This document shows positions 37,673 to 49,351 of a stretch of DNA of 64,000 nt, in pieces. Made by a program: the position numbers and the translations under genes. Under the pieces are notes generated by a model, which was not told where the DNA came from, made no database searches, and worked only from the letters and a program-made list of their open reading frames with translations. The number at the start of each line of letters is the position of its first letter. Positions within the stretch are counted from its first letter, which is position 1. The DNA comes from Collinsella intestinalis DSM 13280 (lineage in GTDB: Bacteria > Actinomycetota > Coriobacteriia > Coriobacteriales > Coriobacteriaceae). The stretch is from contig NZ_GG692710.1 in NCBI RefSeq assembly GCF_000156175.1, positions 892,832-956,831 of the forward strand, given 5' to 3'.

Positions 37673-37777
37673 GCGCGTCGTCCTCTCATCGAATTCGTCC
37701 GCGCATCATTCTACCGCCGCGACCTGCGCGGGCACGCGAAGCGCCGGCTGCTTTTCGCATCGGCGCTCCGCTGCCGA

Positions 37778-40039
<2,262 letters not shown>

Positions 40040-40175
40040 TCAACCACTACAGAGTACCATCGCGCACGGATGCTTTCCCTCCTCCGCATACCGATAACGG
40101 AATAACGTGTCGCCACCCAGCGGTGAATTCCAGTTCACCCGCTTAAAGCATCGGCATCTGGATACAAACCGTGCA

Positions 40176-40189
40176 AATGCGTACGCATT
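40176..40189. promoter_or_regulatory. 14-bp palindrome upstream of the SDR gene
   Basis: AATGCGTACGCATT, perfectly self-complementary, 58 bases before the SDR start. Possible operator; unproven. Confidence 0.35.
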
Positions 40190-40246
40190 GCCAAATGTAC
40201 CTGCGCAATCCCGCGCACGTCGGCTTCAGAGGAGAGAGGAACCATC

Positions 40247-41008
40247 ATGAAGCAGCTCAACGAGAAGGTCGCCGTCGTCACCGGTGCCGGTCAGGGCATC
40301 GGCAAGGGCATTGCCCTGTGCCTGGCCAAGCGCGGCGTCAAGGTCATCGCCACCGGCCGTCGCCTCGAGCCCATTGAGGCCACCATCGCCGAGATCCGTG
40401 AGCTCGGCGGCGAGGGCTTTGCCATGACCTGCGACTCCGCCGACCGCGAGCGCGTCTTCGAGGTCGTTGCGAAGGCCGTCGAGACCTACGGCTCCATCGA
40501 CGTCATCGTCAACAACGGCCAGGCCATCGTTCCCTCCCAGCCCGTCGAGGACACCGAATACGACAACATGCTCAAAGCCTGGGAGTCCGGTGTGATCGGC
40601 TCCCTCAACTATATGCAGGCCGCCTTCCCCCACATGAAGGAGCAGCACGAGGGCCGCATCATCAACTTCGCCTCCGCCACCGGCATGTTCGGCATCGCCG
40701 GCCAGCTCGCCTACGGCTCCAACAAGGAGGCCCTGCGCGGTCTGACCAAGATCGCCGCCAAGGAGTGGGGCCAGTACGGTATCACCGTCAACGTTGTGCT
40801 GCCCGGCGCCGAGTCCCCGGCCGCCAAGGCATGGGCCGAGAAATTCCCGGAGGAGTACGCCAAGCAGGTCAACCTTAACCCAATGAAGCGCTTCGGCGAC
40901 CCCGAGATGGACATCGCGCCCGTCATCGCCTTCCTCGCCGGCCCGGATTCCTGCTACTTCTCCGGCCAGAGCGTCATCGTGGACGGCGCCAACAGCATCA
41001 TGCCGTAA
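40247..41008 (+). CDS. Short-chain dehydrogenase/reductase
   Basis: 253-residue classical SDR. It has TGAGQGIG (12-19) for the nucleotide, a VNNG segment, S143, and the YxxxK pair Y156/K160. GRR at 37-39 after the second strand suggests NADP(H) preference. A steroid or bile-acid dehydrogenase role is possible in a gut organism, but sequence alone does not show it; FabG-like 3-oxoacyl reduction is an alternative. Strong AGGAGAGAGGA ribosome site and own terminator indicate a well expressed single gene. Confidence 0.9.
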   Translation: MKQLNEKVAVVTGAGQGIGKGIALCLAKRGVKVIATGRRLEPIEATIAEIRELGGEGFAMTCDSADRERVFEVVAKAVETYGSIDVIVNNGQAIVPSQPVEDTEYDNMLKAWESGVIGSLNYMQAAFPHMKEQHEGRIINFASATGMFGIAGQLAYGSNKEALRGLTKIAAKEWGQYGITVNVVLPGAESPAAKAWAEKFPEEYAKQVNLNPMKRFGDPEMDIAPVIAFLAGPDSCYFSGQSVIVDGANSIMP

Positions 41009-41085
41009 AGGGCGGTCCCAACCGCAGCGACCCGCATGCCCGCAATGAGCCACCGAGCTCCGCACGGGATTCGGGCCATCTTGCA

Positions 41086-41126
41086 TAGGCGCCGTGCGCA
41101 TTTTCGCGTACGGCGCCTAATTTGTT
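41086..41126 (+). terminator. Terminator after the SDR gene
   Basis: TAGGCGCCGTGCGC pairs with GCGTACGGCGCCTA around a short loop (one internal mismatch), followed by ATTTGTTAC. Confidence 0.8.
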
Positions 41127-41153
41127 ACTTATGAACCCACGTGCGATGCCGCA

Positions 41154-41870
41154 TCACGCCAGCTTCAAAGCGACCAGAAGGACGAAGGTCCACGCAATAG
41201 CGCTGAACGAAAGCACGGTGGTCACCAATGTCCAATGTGGCAGCAGCCAGCGCCATACGAATGTCTGTGGCAGCGCTGCGCCGGGCTCATACCCCTCCAA
41301 AAACGCCGCGACATCTACGACGCTCTCAAGGTTGTGCTCAATTTTGATCCCCTGCATTTTCCACGAAGCAACGATGCTCGCAATCATAATTGACCAATGT
41401 ACGATGTTTTCAGTATCGGAGATCGTATACGCCTGATCGGGGGAAAGGAACTTGTGCGCGATCGATATGACAACGATGCCCACGAGTATCTCTAACATCC
41501 AGAGGAAATTGAGCGTGATCGCAACCTTGATTGTTCTTCGATCGCGTGCGGTTTGACGCAGATACTCCTCTGAACGTTCGTCCAAAAGCGCGTCCAACGT
41601 GATGCCAAACGCAGCGGAAAGGCGTTTCAGACTCTCGGCGTCCGGTAACGTGCGCCCCTTTTCCCAGTTGATCACCGTCTGACGCGACACGAACACAAGC
41701 TTGGCCAGGCGCGCTTGCGATATGCCCGCACCTTCGCGAAGGCCTCGGATTCGCTTGGCGAGCGGACTAGTAAGCCCGCTTGAATTCACGTCCGGCCCAT
41801 CGTGCTTAGCGCAATCGATGCCAGGATCTTCCGAACGCGTCTGCTGTGCGACAATGTTTTCCTGCCACAT
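41154..41870 (-). CDS. XRE-type HTH regulator with membrane domain (paralogue A)
   Basis: 238 residues. About residues 37-100 form a Cro/C1 helix-turn-helix (LREGAGISQARLAKLVFVSR, then VINWEKGRTLPD). From about 110 there are three or four hydrophobic helices, with a FLEGYEPGAALPQTFV loop between them. Likely a membrane-bound DNA-binding protein. The start at 41870 follows GGGGAGG. A paralogue with the same layout lies immediately upstream on the strand. Confidence 0.82.
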   Translation of the reverse strand: MWQENIVAQQTRSEDPGIDCAKHDGPDVNSSGLTSPLAKRIRGLREGAGISQARLAKLVFVSRQTVINWEKGRTLPDAESLKRLSAAFGITLDALLDERSEEYLRQTARDRRTIKVAITLNFLWMLEILVGIVVISIAHKFLSPDQAYTISDTENIVHWSIMIASIVASWKMQGIKIEHNLESVVDVAAFLEGYEPGAALPQTFVWRWLLPHWTLVTTVLSFSAIAWTFVLLVALKLA

Positions 41871-42016
41871 CGCGGCCTCCCCATCATCATGGTTGGGACT
41901 CCATGCGCTGAGTGTACACCCGCCTAAACCTCGACCTTGCAATTCACCTCGGAAACCCTTGTCTATTCCCTTTAACACATGCCTTGAGCTGGTATTACCT
42001 TAAACCACATCGATCT

Positions 42017-42622
42017 CTAAGCGTACGCGACGACAATCAACGCGGCGGCAAGTAGCACGATATAGAGCGTATAGAACGCCGGTAGGTTGGTGAGGAGCAC
42101 TCGATAGAACCACGTGGCCGGCGGTTCCTTCCCTTTCGGATAACCCTCGACGAACATCATAATGCTGATGGCGTCTCCCAGATCTTGGCCTGAGGCGATG
42201 CTGCGAAACCTCTTCGCGATCGGCATGGAGGCAAAGCAAAGCACCACCCTCATCCCGCTGAGCACCAAACGGAACTCTCCGCTTCCAGGTGCTCGCAAAA
42301 AAGAGGAATACAAGAAAGCGAGTAAGAGCTCAAGTGCAAAAATAGCGCCAAGCGCAGCAAGGCAATGTGTCAACTGACGGCGGGCTTCGGCGGTTTCTTC
42401 CAGCATGTCGGGCAACCCATCGCCCAAAAGCCCGTCAACCTTGGTGTTGAGGGCCTTGGCAACGAGCTGCAGACTCTGCACATCGGGCAACGTGTTCCCG
42501 CGCTCCCAATTACCCACGCTTTGACGCGTGACGTATGCGGTGGCGGCCAGCTCGGACTGCGTCAATCCCGCCGCTTCCCGCAAGATGCGGATACGCGACC
42601 CGACCTTCGATGCGATATTCAT
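42017..42622 (-). CDS. XRE-type HTH regulator with membrane domain (paralogue B)
   Basis: 201 residues with N-terminal HTH (LREAAGLTQSELAATAYVTR, then VGNWERGNTLPD) and four hydrophobic segments. FVEGYPKGKEPPATWF matches FLEGYEPGAALPQTFV of paralogue A, showing common descent. The start at 42622 places the HTH at residue 10, as usual; only a weak GGCGAGAG precedes it. Two strong palindromes of the ATGAACGA type lie 200-290 bases upstream and could be its targets. Confidence 0.8.
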   Translation of the reverse strand: MNIASKVGSRIRILREAAGLTQSELAATAYVTRQSVGNWERGNTLPDVQSLQLVAKALNTKVDGLLGDGLPDMLEETAEARRQLTHCLAALGAIFALELLLAFLYSSFLRAPGSGEFRLVLSGMRVVLCFASMPIAKRFRSIASGQDLGDAISIMMFVEGYPKGKEPPATWFYRVLLTNLPAFYTLYIVLLAAALIVVAYA

Positions 42623-42816
42623 CTCTCGCCCCCATTCCACATGGGCCAAACAGGCAAGCAGCTTCTTAACGAACAGCCACGACCCCGCCGAGACGCAATG
42701 CGGCGCCCCCCCTGCTGATGCCGCAATTCTACCCACTCCTACCGGCCGGATCGACAATCGCGATGCAAAAGTCTCTTTGCATCCGCATGCGCTCGCCCTT
42801 TCCATGGCGCCTTTGC

Positions 42817-42846
42817 AGTTTATGAACGACCAATCGTTCATAAACT
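42817..42846. repeat. Perfect palindrome with ATGAACGA core (copy 1)
   Basis: Thirteen-base arms (AGTTTATGAACGA and complement) around CCAA. Shares TATGAACGA...TCGTTCATA with copy 2, 30 bases away. Confidence 0.75.
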
Positions 42847-42875
42847 ACGGATGAGACAGCGAATCGGCATAAAAA

Positions 42876-42912
42876 TGGAGGATATGAACGATTCGGTCGT
42901 TCATATCCTCCA
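42876..42912 (-). terminator. Perfect palindrome with ATGAACGA core (copy 2), probable terminator of the Rnf-like operon
   Basis: Sixteen-base perfect arms (TGGAGGATATGAACGA and complement) with loop TTCGG, followed on the minus strand by TTTTTATG. It can end transcription from the Rnf-like operon. The shared core with copy 1 also allows a protein-binding role. Confidence 0.7.
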
Positions 42913-43036
42913 AAAGGTGCCGGTTGAAACTCAGACAATACCGGCAATGTCAGGGCAACGGGCGATGGCAGGGGGACAAAACCCATCGGCCTTCTCGGCG
43001 GCGAGGACATCGCATTCCATCGCGGCCTGTCGTCCA

Positions 43037-43067
43037 CCTCAATTTAGGGACTGTCCCTCAATTGAGG
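43037..43067. repeat. Palindrome with AGGGAC core
   Basis: CCTCAATT-T-AGGGAC, one central T, then GTCCCT-C-AATTGAGG: a 31-base hairpin with one mismatch. Related in core and AATTG ends to the GGGACAGG repeats at 1981, 32623 and 34124. Confidence 0.65.
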
Positions 43068-43097
43068 TTCAACAGCAAAGGACCCCAGTCGGCGAGA

Positions 43098-43289
43098 CTA
43101 CTCTCCGTCAGTAGCGGACTCGGCGGCGGAAACCTCAGCGGCCTCCTCGGCGGCAAGCGCTGCCTTGTACTCGCGCCACTCGGTGTACTTCTGCACACCG
43201 GCGCAGATGGACAGCACGAGAGCAGCGGGAACGGCGATAAAACCGATCACGACCATGGGCGCCACGGTGTAGAACACAGATTCGAACAT
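43098..43289 (-). CDS. 63-residue single-pass membrane peptide in the position of RnfB
   Basis: One N-terminal transmembrane helix (about residues 8-31: VAPMVVIGFIAVPAALVLSI) and a charged tail KYTEWREYKAALAAEEAAE. It has no 4Fe-4S cysteines. It occupies the operon slot after rnfA where rnfB normally lies. It may be a replacement subunit or a relic of the RnfB membrane anchor. AAGGGGG precedes the start, 14 bases after the rnfA stop. Confidence 0.75.
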   Translation of the reverse strand: MFESVFYTVAPMVVIGFIAVPAALVLSICAGVQKYTEWREYKAALAAEEAAEVSAAESATDGE

Positions 43290-43302
43290 GGCTCATACCC
43301 CC

Positions 43303-43899
43303 TTAGGCGAACAGGCCGCCGGCGATACCGGCAACACCGGTGAACGCCAGCGCCATGAGCGACGCGGTCACAAGCGTGATGGGCAGACCGCGCAGAGCGG
43401 CAGGAACCAGACGCTCGTCGATACGGCTGCGCACGAAGGCGAAGAGCACGACGGCAAGCAGGACGCCCAGGCCGGCACCGACGGACGCGCCCAAGGCGGC
43501 GTCCCACGTCAGGGTCTCGGCCACGGCGGCGTTGCCGAGCGCCACTGCCAGGACGGCGGCGTTGCAGGCCACAATCGGGCACACACGCAGCAGGCGCTCG
43601 CGCTCGGCAGCGGTCTTGCCGGAGCCAAGCACCGTGGCCGTGACCACGATCGCGGTCCAACTCACGAGCACGTAAGCGAGCGGCGCGAGGAACGTGACGC
43701 CCCAAGGCTGCAGAACCTGCGTATACAGAGGCCAACCCAGGGCGCCCGCCACGGCGGTGGCGATGGCGATCATGACACCGAAGCGCCAAGAGTCCTGCGG
43801 GCGAGCCGCAATCAAGATCACAGACACCATGCCGATGAGCTGGACGAACACCAGGTTGCTATCGAGAGCGGCGGTAAACAGCGCGTTCAGGAACGCCAT
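43303..43899 (-). CDS. rnfA: RnfA/NqrE-like membrane subunit without cluster cysteines
   Basis: 198 residues, six transmembrane helices; aligns along its length with RsxA/RnfA. At the two positions that hold the cluster-binding cysteine (LGLCP and TNCAVLG in Escherichia coli RsxA) it reads IGMVS and ACNAAVLA, so both are lost, though a cysteine lies two positions earlier in the second site. The conserved loop RSRIDERLVPAALRG and LITA-like end LVTASLMALAF remain. Its start codon overlaps the rnfE stop by one base. Confidence 0.88.
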   Translation of the reverse strand: MAFLNALFTAALDSNLVFVQLIGMVSVILIAARPQDSWRFGVMIAIATAVAGALGWPLYTQVLQPWGVTFLAPLAYVLVSWTAIVVTATVLGSGKTAAERERLLRVCPIVACNAAVLAVALGNAAVAETLTWDAALGASVGAGLGVLLAVVLFAFVRSRIDERLVPAALRGLPITLVTASLMALAFTGVAGIAGGLFA

Positions 43900-44558
43900 T
43901 AGCGCTCACCTCCCTTTAGGGAAGTCGCATCGGCATCGGCACCCTTGGCGCACATCTGCTCGATGGACTGGACGAACACGGCCACGAGTGCCAGCACCAG
44001 CAGCGAGCCGGCGGGCTTGCCAAAGGCGGCGATCGGCGAGGCGGCAAGCTCGCCCATGGTGAGGCCGAAGACCTGACCGGTGGTGAGCATGCCGTTGATG
44101 AAGCCGACGAACACCAGGGTGGCGAGCACCATGGCGGCGGCGAAGATCGCGGTCATGAGCGGCGTCTTTGCCGGGGCGACCACCAGGCCGTCGCCGGCGA
44201 TCCACGCCACGACGATCGCGTTCACGGCAACGAGCGGCAGGTAGATGCCGAGCGCCTCGAACACCACAGGATCGGTGACACGGACGCCGAAGCCGAGCAG
44301 AGTCACGACGGTCACGCTCACCATGAGCATCACCGCGGTGCGCGACCACGCGCCGGTGAAGGCGCGCAGAAGGGGCGCGATCGAGGCCATGACCACAATC
44401 GCAGCGGCGGTAACCAAACCGATCATCAGGCCGTTCTCGAGCGAGGTCGCGGCGAAGAGCCCCGGCAGGGCACCGGCGACGACCAGGAACGTGGGCGTGT
44501 GAACCATCTTAGAAATGCGAGCGTCCTGCTCGCGCACAATATTCTCGTTCAGAGCCAT
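43899..44558 (-). CDS. rnfE: RnfE/NqrD-like membrane subunit without cluster cysteines
   Basis: 219 residues, six helices. It aligns with RsxE/RnfE: LGLCPLLAVTSTATN corresponds to AGALPGLFAATSLEN, and SLGIFIPLIVTNCIVVG to ALGIYLPLVAVNAIVVA. Both cluster cysteines are therefore replaced (by Leu and Ala). With RnfA this removes the intramembrane Fe-S site. It overlaps rnfG and rnfA by one base each, and GGGAGG precedes it. Confidence 0.87.
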   Translation of the reverse strand: MALNENIVREQDARISKMVHTPTFLVVAGALPGLFAATSLENGLMIGLVTAAAIVVMASIAPLLRAFTGAWSRTAVMLMVSVTVVTLLGFGVRVTDPVVFEALGIYLPLVAVNAIVVAWIAGDGLVVAPAKTPLMTAIFAAAMVLATLVFVGFINGMLTTGQVFGLTMGELAASPIAAFGKPAGSLLVLALVAVFVQSIEQMCAKGADADATSLKGGER

Positions 44559-45151
44559 TAGTTGCCTCCCATCTGGGCGTAGGCGGCAAAGGCGATATTC
44601 AGGCAGTCGACCACGGCACGCGAGGTGAACGTGGCGCCGGAGACGGCGTCGACGTGGGTCTGGCCGGCACCGGCCTCGTCGACCGTGAGCTCACCGGCGG
44701 CAGGCGCCCCGGCAAAACCGCCGAAGTACTCCTCGGTGAGCGCATTGGTGCCGATGCCGTCGGTCTCGTCCTCGGCCACGACCTGGATACCGGCCACGGT
44801 GCCGTCGGCGTTGATGCCGATCATGAGCTCGACATCGCCGTGATAACCCTGCGCGGAGGTCACATCGAAGACCCACGCGCCGGTATCGGCCTTGTACACA
44901 GAGTTCAGGCCCTCGATCGCGGGGGCGGACTGGGACTCGAAGGACGTGGCATCCGGGAACAGCAGCTTGCGCTGCGCGCCGCCCTTGGCCTCGTCGAGCG
45001 CGAGGTCAGACTGCTCGAAGGCCCCCGCGAGGCCGTGGTGGACGCCGGCCGTCACGCCCGCGCACAGCAGGGCGACGACAAGGACGGCAAAGGCGGAGAA
45101 GATGGCGCCGTTGCGACGACGGGCCATCGGGCACTTGTTAGACGAGGGCAT
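44558..45151 (-). CDS. rnfG: RnfG-like FMN-binding subunit
   Basis: 197 residues with one N-terminal transmembrane helix and an extracytoplasmic FMN-binding domain. The covalent flavinylation motif SGATFTS is present near residue 173; the threonine would carry FMN through ApbE, which is not in this window. GYHGDVELMIGINADG is typical of the domain. Its start overlaps the rnfD end by 14 bases, with GGAGG at good spacing. Confidence 0.93.
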   Translation of the reverse strand: MPSSNKCPMARRRNGAIFSAFAVLVVALLCAGVTAGVHHGLAGAFEQSDLALDEAKGGAQRKLLFPDATSFESQSAPAIEGLNSVYKADTGAWVFDVTSAQGYHGDVELMIGINADGTVAGIQVVAEDETDGIGTNALTEEYFGGFAGAPAAGELTVDEAGAGQTHVDAVSGATFTSRAVVDCLNIAFAAYAQMGGN

Positions 45152-46070
45152 GCTTCACACCTCCAGCGGGCTGAGGACGCGTGTAGCGGTCGATCAGCGG
45201 GGTGAACATGTTCATGAACAGAATGGAGAACGCCACGCCCTCGGGGGCGGCGGCGAACAGGCGCACGAGCGCGGTGATGACGCCGCAGCCGATGCCGAAG
45301 ATGATCTTGCCCTTCGGCGTCATGGGCGTGGTGGTGTAGTCGGTTGCCATGTAGAAGGCGCCGAGGGCGAGGCCGCCGGAGAGCACCTGGTAGATGGCGT
45401 CCTGACCGGCAAACCCGGTGATGACGGCAACCGTGGCGATGAACGGCACGGTGGCCCAGGCGTCGACGACGCGCATCACGAGCAGGAACACATAGCCGGC
45501 GAGCAGCGTGATGATGCAGGTCTCGCCGAGCGCGCCGGCGTGCAGGCCGAACATCATGTCCATGTAGCTGTACGGCGCGTCACCGGCGGCGTTCATGGCC
45601 AGCGGGGTGGCGCCGGTGATGGCGTCGAGCGGACGACCCATGATGTCAGGGTAGGCGCCGAGCGCGATGGGCATGGCGAGCATGATGAACACGCGGGCCG
45701 TAACAGCGGGGTTGGCGAAGTTGCAGCCGATGCCGCCAAAGAGCATCTTCACCACGGCGATGGCGAACACGGTGCCCAGGATCGCGGGGAAATAGCCGCA
45801 GTTGGCCGGCAGCGTGAAGGCGAAGAGCATGGCAGTGACCACGCAGGACAGATCGCCGGCGGTGCTCTCGCGGTTCATGAGGCGGCAGCACACATGCTCG
45901 GTCACGAGCGCCGTGGCGACGCACACCAAAACGAGCAGCGGGGCGCCGAGACCGTACAGAAACACGGAAGCCACGAGCGTGGGCAAAAGCGACAGGCACA
46001 CCATGCCCATGATCCACTGCGTGGAGCCCTTGCCGTGGAAGTGAGGCGAGGCCTCGTTGATGAGGTTCAT
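45138..46070 (-). CDS. rnfD: RnfD-like membrane subunit
   Basis: 310 residues, about nine transmembrane helices. The covalent-FMN motif is preserved as DAITGATPLA, and FGGIGCNFANPAV plus FYMATDYTTTPMT are RnfD landmarks. It should pair with RnfG in moving electrons and ions across the membrane. GGAGG precedes the start, four bases after the rnfC stop. Confidence 0.94.
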   Translation of the reverse strand: MNLINEASPHFHGKGSTQWIMGMVCLSLLPTLVASVFLYGLGAPLLVLVCVATALVTEHVCCRLMNRESTAGDLSCVVTAMLFAFTLPANCGYFPAILGTVFAIAVVKMLFGGIGCNFANPAVTARVFIMLAMPIALGAYPDIMGRPLDAITGATPLAMNAAGDAPYSYMDMMFGLHAGALGETCIITLLAGYVFLLVMRVVDAWATVPFIATVAVITGFAGQDAIYQVLSGGLALGAFYMATDYTTTPMTPKGKIIFGIGCGVITALVRLFAAAPEGVAFSILFMNMFTPLIDRYTRPQPAGGVKHALV

Positions 46071-46074
46071 GGAT

Positions 46075-47418
46075 TTACGCCTCCTTCTTCTCGGACGGGG
46101 CGGTCAGGCGAGCGACCTCGCCGCGATAGACGGCCTTGCCCTCGCGGATGGACGCGGTGATGCGGCGATGGGCCGGGCACACATAGGCGCAGGAGCCGCA
46201 CTCCATGCAGTTCATGACGGCGAGCTCGTCGAGCGCGACCACGTCATGGCTGCGAGAGGCGGAATCAAGCGCGAACGGCTCGAGGGCCAGCGGGCATGCG
46301 CGCACGCAGCGACCGCAGCGGATGCAGGCGGTCTCGTCCGGAAGGACGGCGGCGTCATGCAGGGCCACGATGGCGTTGTTGGCCTTGAGGATCGGGCAGT
46401 CGATGTTCGTGATGGTGCGACCCATCATGGGGCCGCCCATGATGATCTTCTTCGGCTCCTTGACCATGCCGCCCGTCGCCTCGATAACGTCGCGGACGCT
46501 CATGCCGAGCGGGATGCGATAGTTGCCCGGATTGGCGATGCAGTCACCGGTGACCGTGACGGTCTTGCAGGTAAGGGGCATGCCGTAGCGGAAGTACTGT
46601 TCCACGCGGGAAATGGTGGTGACGTTGACCACGAGGCAGCCCACGTCGATGGGCAGGCCGCCGGCGGGCACGTCGCGCCCGGTCGTGGCCTTGATGAGCA
46701 CCTTCTCGCCACCAGCGGGGTACTTGGTCGGGATCTCCATGACCTCGATGCGGTCCTCGCGCCCCTTCTCCTTGACCACGCGCTTGAGCTCGAGGATGGC
46801 CTCAGGCTTGTTGTCCTCGACGCCGATCACGGCGGCGGGGATCTCGAGCGCCTCAATGGTGCGGAACACGCCGTCGATCACGCGCTCGGAATGCTCCATC
46901 ATCTGACGGTAGTCGCTCGTGATGTAGGGCTCGCACTCCATGGCGTTGACCACGAGGAACTCGAAGCTCTTGCCCTCGGGGGCGCGCATCTTGAACCACG
47001 TGGGGAACGAGGCGCCGCCCAGACCGACCATACCGGAGTCACGCACGCAGGCGATGAACTCCTCCTTGTTCGAATAGGTCGGCGGCTTGAGCGCGGGATC
47101 GGACTCCATCTTGCCATCGGAAACGATCTCCACCACAGGTGCAGTGGCGCCCGTGGGCAGCTGCTCGGTGGCGACCTTGGTCACCGTGCCGGAGATGCTC
47201 GCGTGGATGGGCGAACCCAGACCGTTCACCTGGCCGATCAGCGTACCTACATATACATGATCGCCCTCGCTCACCACCGGGCTCGCCGGCGCGCCGATGT
47301 GCATGTTCAGCGGAATGAGCACTCGCTCGGGCGGAGCGATGGACGTGCAGGCAAAGTCCCGCATGTCCTTGCACTGAGGCGGATGCACACCGCCCCTTGT
47401 CTTGTGCAGAGAAAACAT
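46075..47418 (-). CDS. rnfC: RnfC-like NADH-binding peripheral subunit
   Basis: 447 residues. Flavin/NADH region: GGVHPPQCKD, VLIPLNMHIGAPASPVV, GLGGASFPTWFKM and VVNAMECEPYITSD. Two 4Fe-4S sites: CIRCGRCVRACP and CMECGSCAYVCP. All expected for RnfC, the subunit that exchanges electrons with NAD(H). First gene of the rnfCDGEA operon. The start at 47418 follows GGGAGGGAAG; the frame upstream shows no family similarity. Confidence 0.95.
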   Translation of the reverse strand: MFSLHKTRGGVHPPQCKDMRDFACTSIAPPERVLIPLNMHIGAPASPVVSEGDHVYVGTLIGQVNGLGSPIHASISGTVTKVATEQLPTGATAPVVEIVSDGKMESDPALKPPTYSNKEEFIACVRDSGMVGLGGASFPTWFKMRAPEGKSFEFLVVNAMECEPYITSDYRQMMEHSERVIDGVFRTIEALEIPAAVIGVEDNKPEAILELKRVVKEKGREDRIEVMEIPTKYPAGGEKVLIKATTGRDVPAGGLPIDVGCLVVNVTTISRVEQYFRYGMPLTCKTVTVTGDCIANPGNYRIPLGMSVRDVIEATGGMVKEPKKIIMGGPMMGRTITNIDCPILKANNAIVALHDAAVLPDETACIRCGRCVRACPLALEPFALDSASRSHDVVALDELAVMNCMECGSCAYVCPAHRRITASIREGKAVYRGEVARLTAPSEKKEA

Positions 47419-47587
47419 TGGCTTCCCTCCCATATTTCCCCCAACTGTGCGCGGCCGCGCATAAACCGCGGCCGCGACGCATATCAGGTCAAAATTGTAG
47501 CGGGTTTCACCACGATATAGACTGCCAAATGACATATTTCTGCAGCTTGAAGCGTTTAATCGCCATCCCGAGAGAAAATGCGGACGC

Positions 47588-47632
47588 AAAAACAAGGCCG
47601 CCCCGGCCCGCGAAACGAACTGGAGCGGCCTT
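47588..47632 (-). terminator. Terminator after the DUF1648-like gene
   Basis: AAGGCCGC outer stem with CC/GG extension (47594-47632), followed by GTTTTTG on the minus strand. Confidence 0.75.
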
Positions 47633-47680
47633 TGCACCGCAAAATATGACAGTGGCGAATAGCTGGGAAGAAGGTCTCTG

Positions 47681-48058
47681 CTAGAACCCGATACCGTGCC
47701 CGGAGAGCGCTCCGTACAGCAGGATGCCCGTCGCGGCGACGAACACCACACCCTGGACGATGGCGTTACGGCCGGCGCGGGTAAAGGTGATGGTCGCCAT
47801 GGTGAGGTCGTCGCCGTACTTACGGGCCTGCTTGAGACCCATCGCGACGGTCGCTGCGCTGAGCATGAAGCCCATGACGGGCAGGAAGAGCAGCTCGCCC
47901 TTACTGCCGTAGCGAAGAACCTCGCCCGCGGCGTTGACCTTCATGGGCACCTGGTCGCCCAGCTCGGGAAAGGCCATGAGGACCATGAGCACGGGGACGA
48001 AGGCGATCATGAGGGCCAGCAGGGCCTTCATGCCGGCGGATTTACCGTAAGAGAACAT
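47681..48058 (-). CDS. Small membrane protein, DUF1648-like
   Basis: 125 residues, three or four hydrophobic helices. LGDQVPMKVNAAGEVLRYGS with a following FLPVMGF resembles the DUF1648 (SdpI N-terminal) pattern. SdpI proteins give immunity to a toxic peptide; whether this one does is unknown. The start at 48058 follows GAAAGG. It is 90 bases downstream of ychF. Confidence 0.7.
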   Translation of the reverse strand: MFSYGKSAGMKALLALMIAFVPVLMVLMAFPELGDQVPMKVNAAGEVLRYGSKGELLFLPVMGFMLSAATVAMGLKQARKYGDDLTMATITFTRAGRNAIVQGVVFVAATGILLYGALSGHGIGF

Positions 48059-48148
48059 AGCGCACCTTTCGAAGATGAGCCGCTTTGTGGCGGCATTCGG
48101 AATCACATCGCGAAGGCCGCCGAGGTCTCCCCCGGCGGCCTTGGGCAT

Positions 48149-49228
<1,080 letters not shown>

Positions 49229-49285
49229 GGGATTCCTTTACTCATAGCTCAGCGCCGCAAGCGCTGCGTATACGTAAACCTTGCC

Positions 49286-49291
49286 ATTATA
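49286..49291 (-). promoter_or_regulatory. -10 box of the ychF promoter
   Basis: TATAAT within GTCTATAATGG on the minus strand, about 58 bases before the start; the same 11 bases precede gatC. Confidence 0.55.
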
Positions 49292-49351
49292 GACCGATGC
49301 GGCCCGTATGGCCCATGCATGAGCATGGATAATGTATCGCTAGTGCATCAT

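Larger units (their letters stand above)
42623..43097. other. Palindrome-rich intergenic region
   Basis: No convincing gene. It contains three strong palindromes, listed separately (42817, 42876 and 43037), between the second HTH gene and the end of the Rnf-like operon. Confidence 0.55.

Noticed and set aside
40247..41008. Assignment as a specific hydroxysteroid dehydrogenase
   Set aside because: Motifs show only a classical SDR; nothing in the sequence or neighbourhood settles the substrate.
42729..43037. Possible small protein covering the twin palindromes
   Set aside because: It runs through both hairpins, has no ribosome-binding site and no recognisable sequence.
46057..47520. Plus-strand open frame opposite rnfC
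   Set aside because: rnfC motifs are intact on the minus strand; no family match here.
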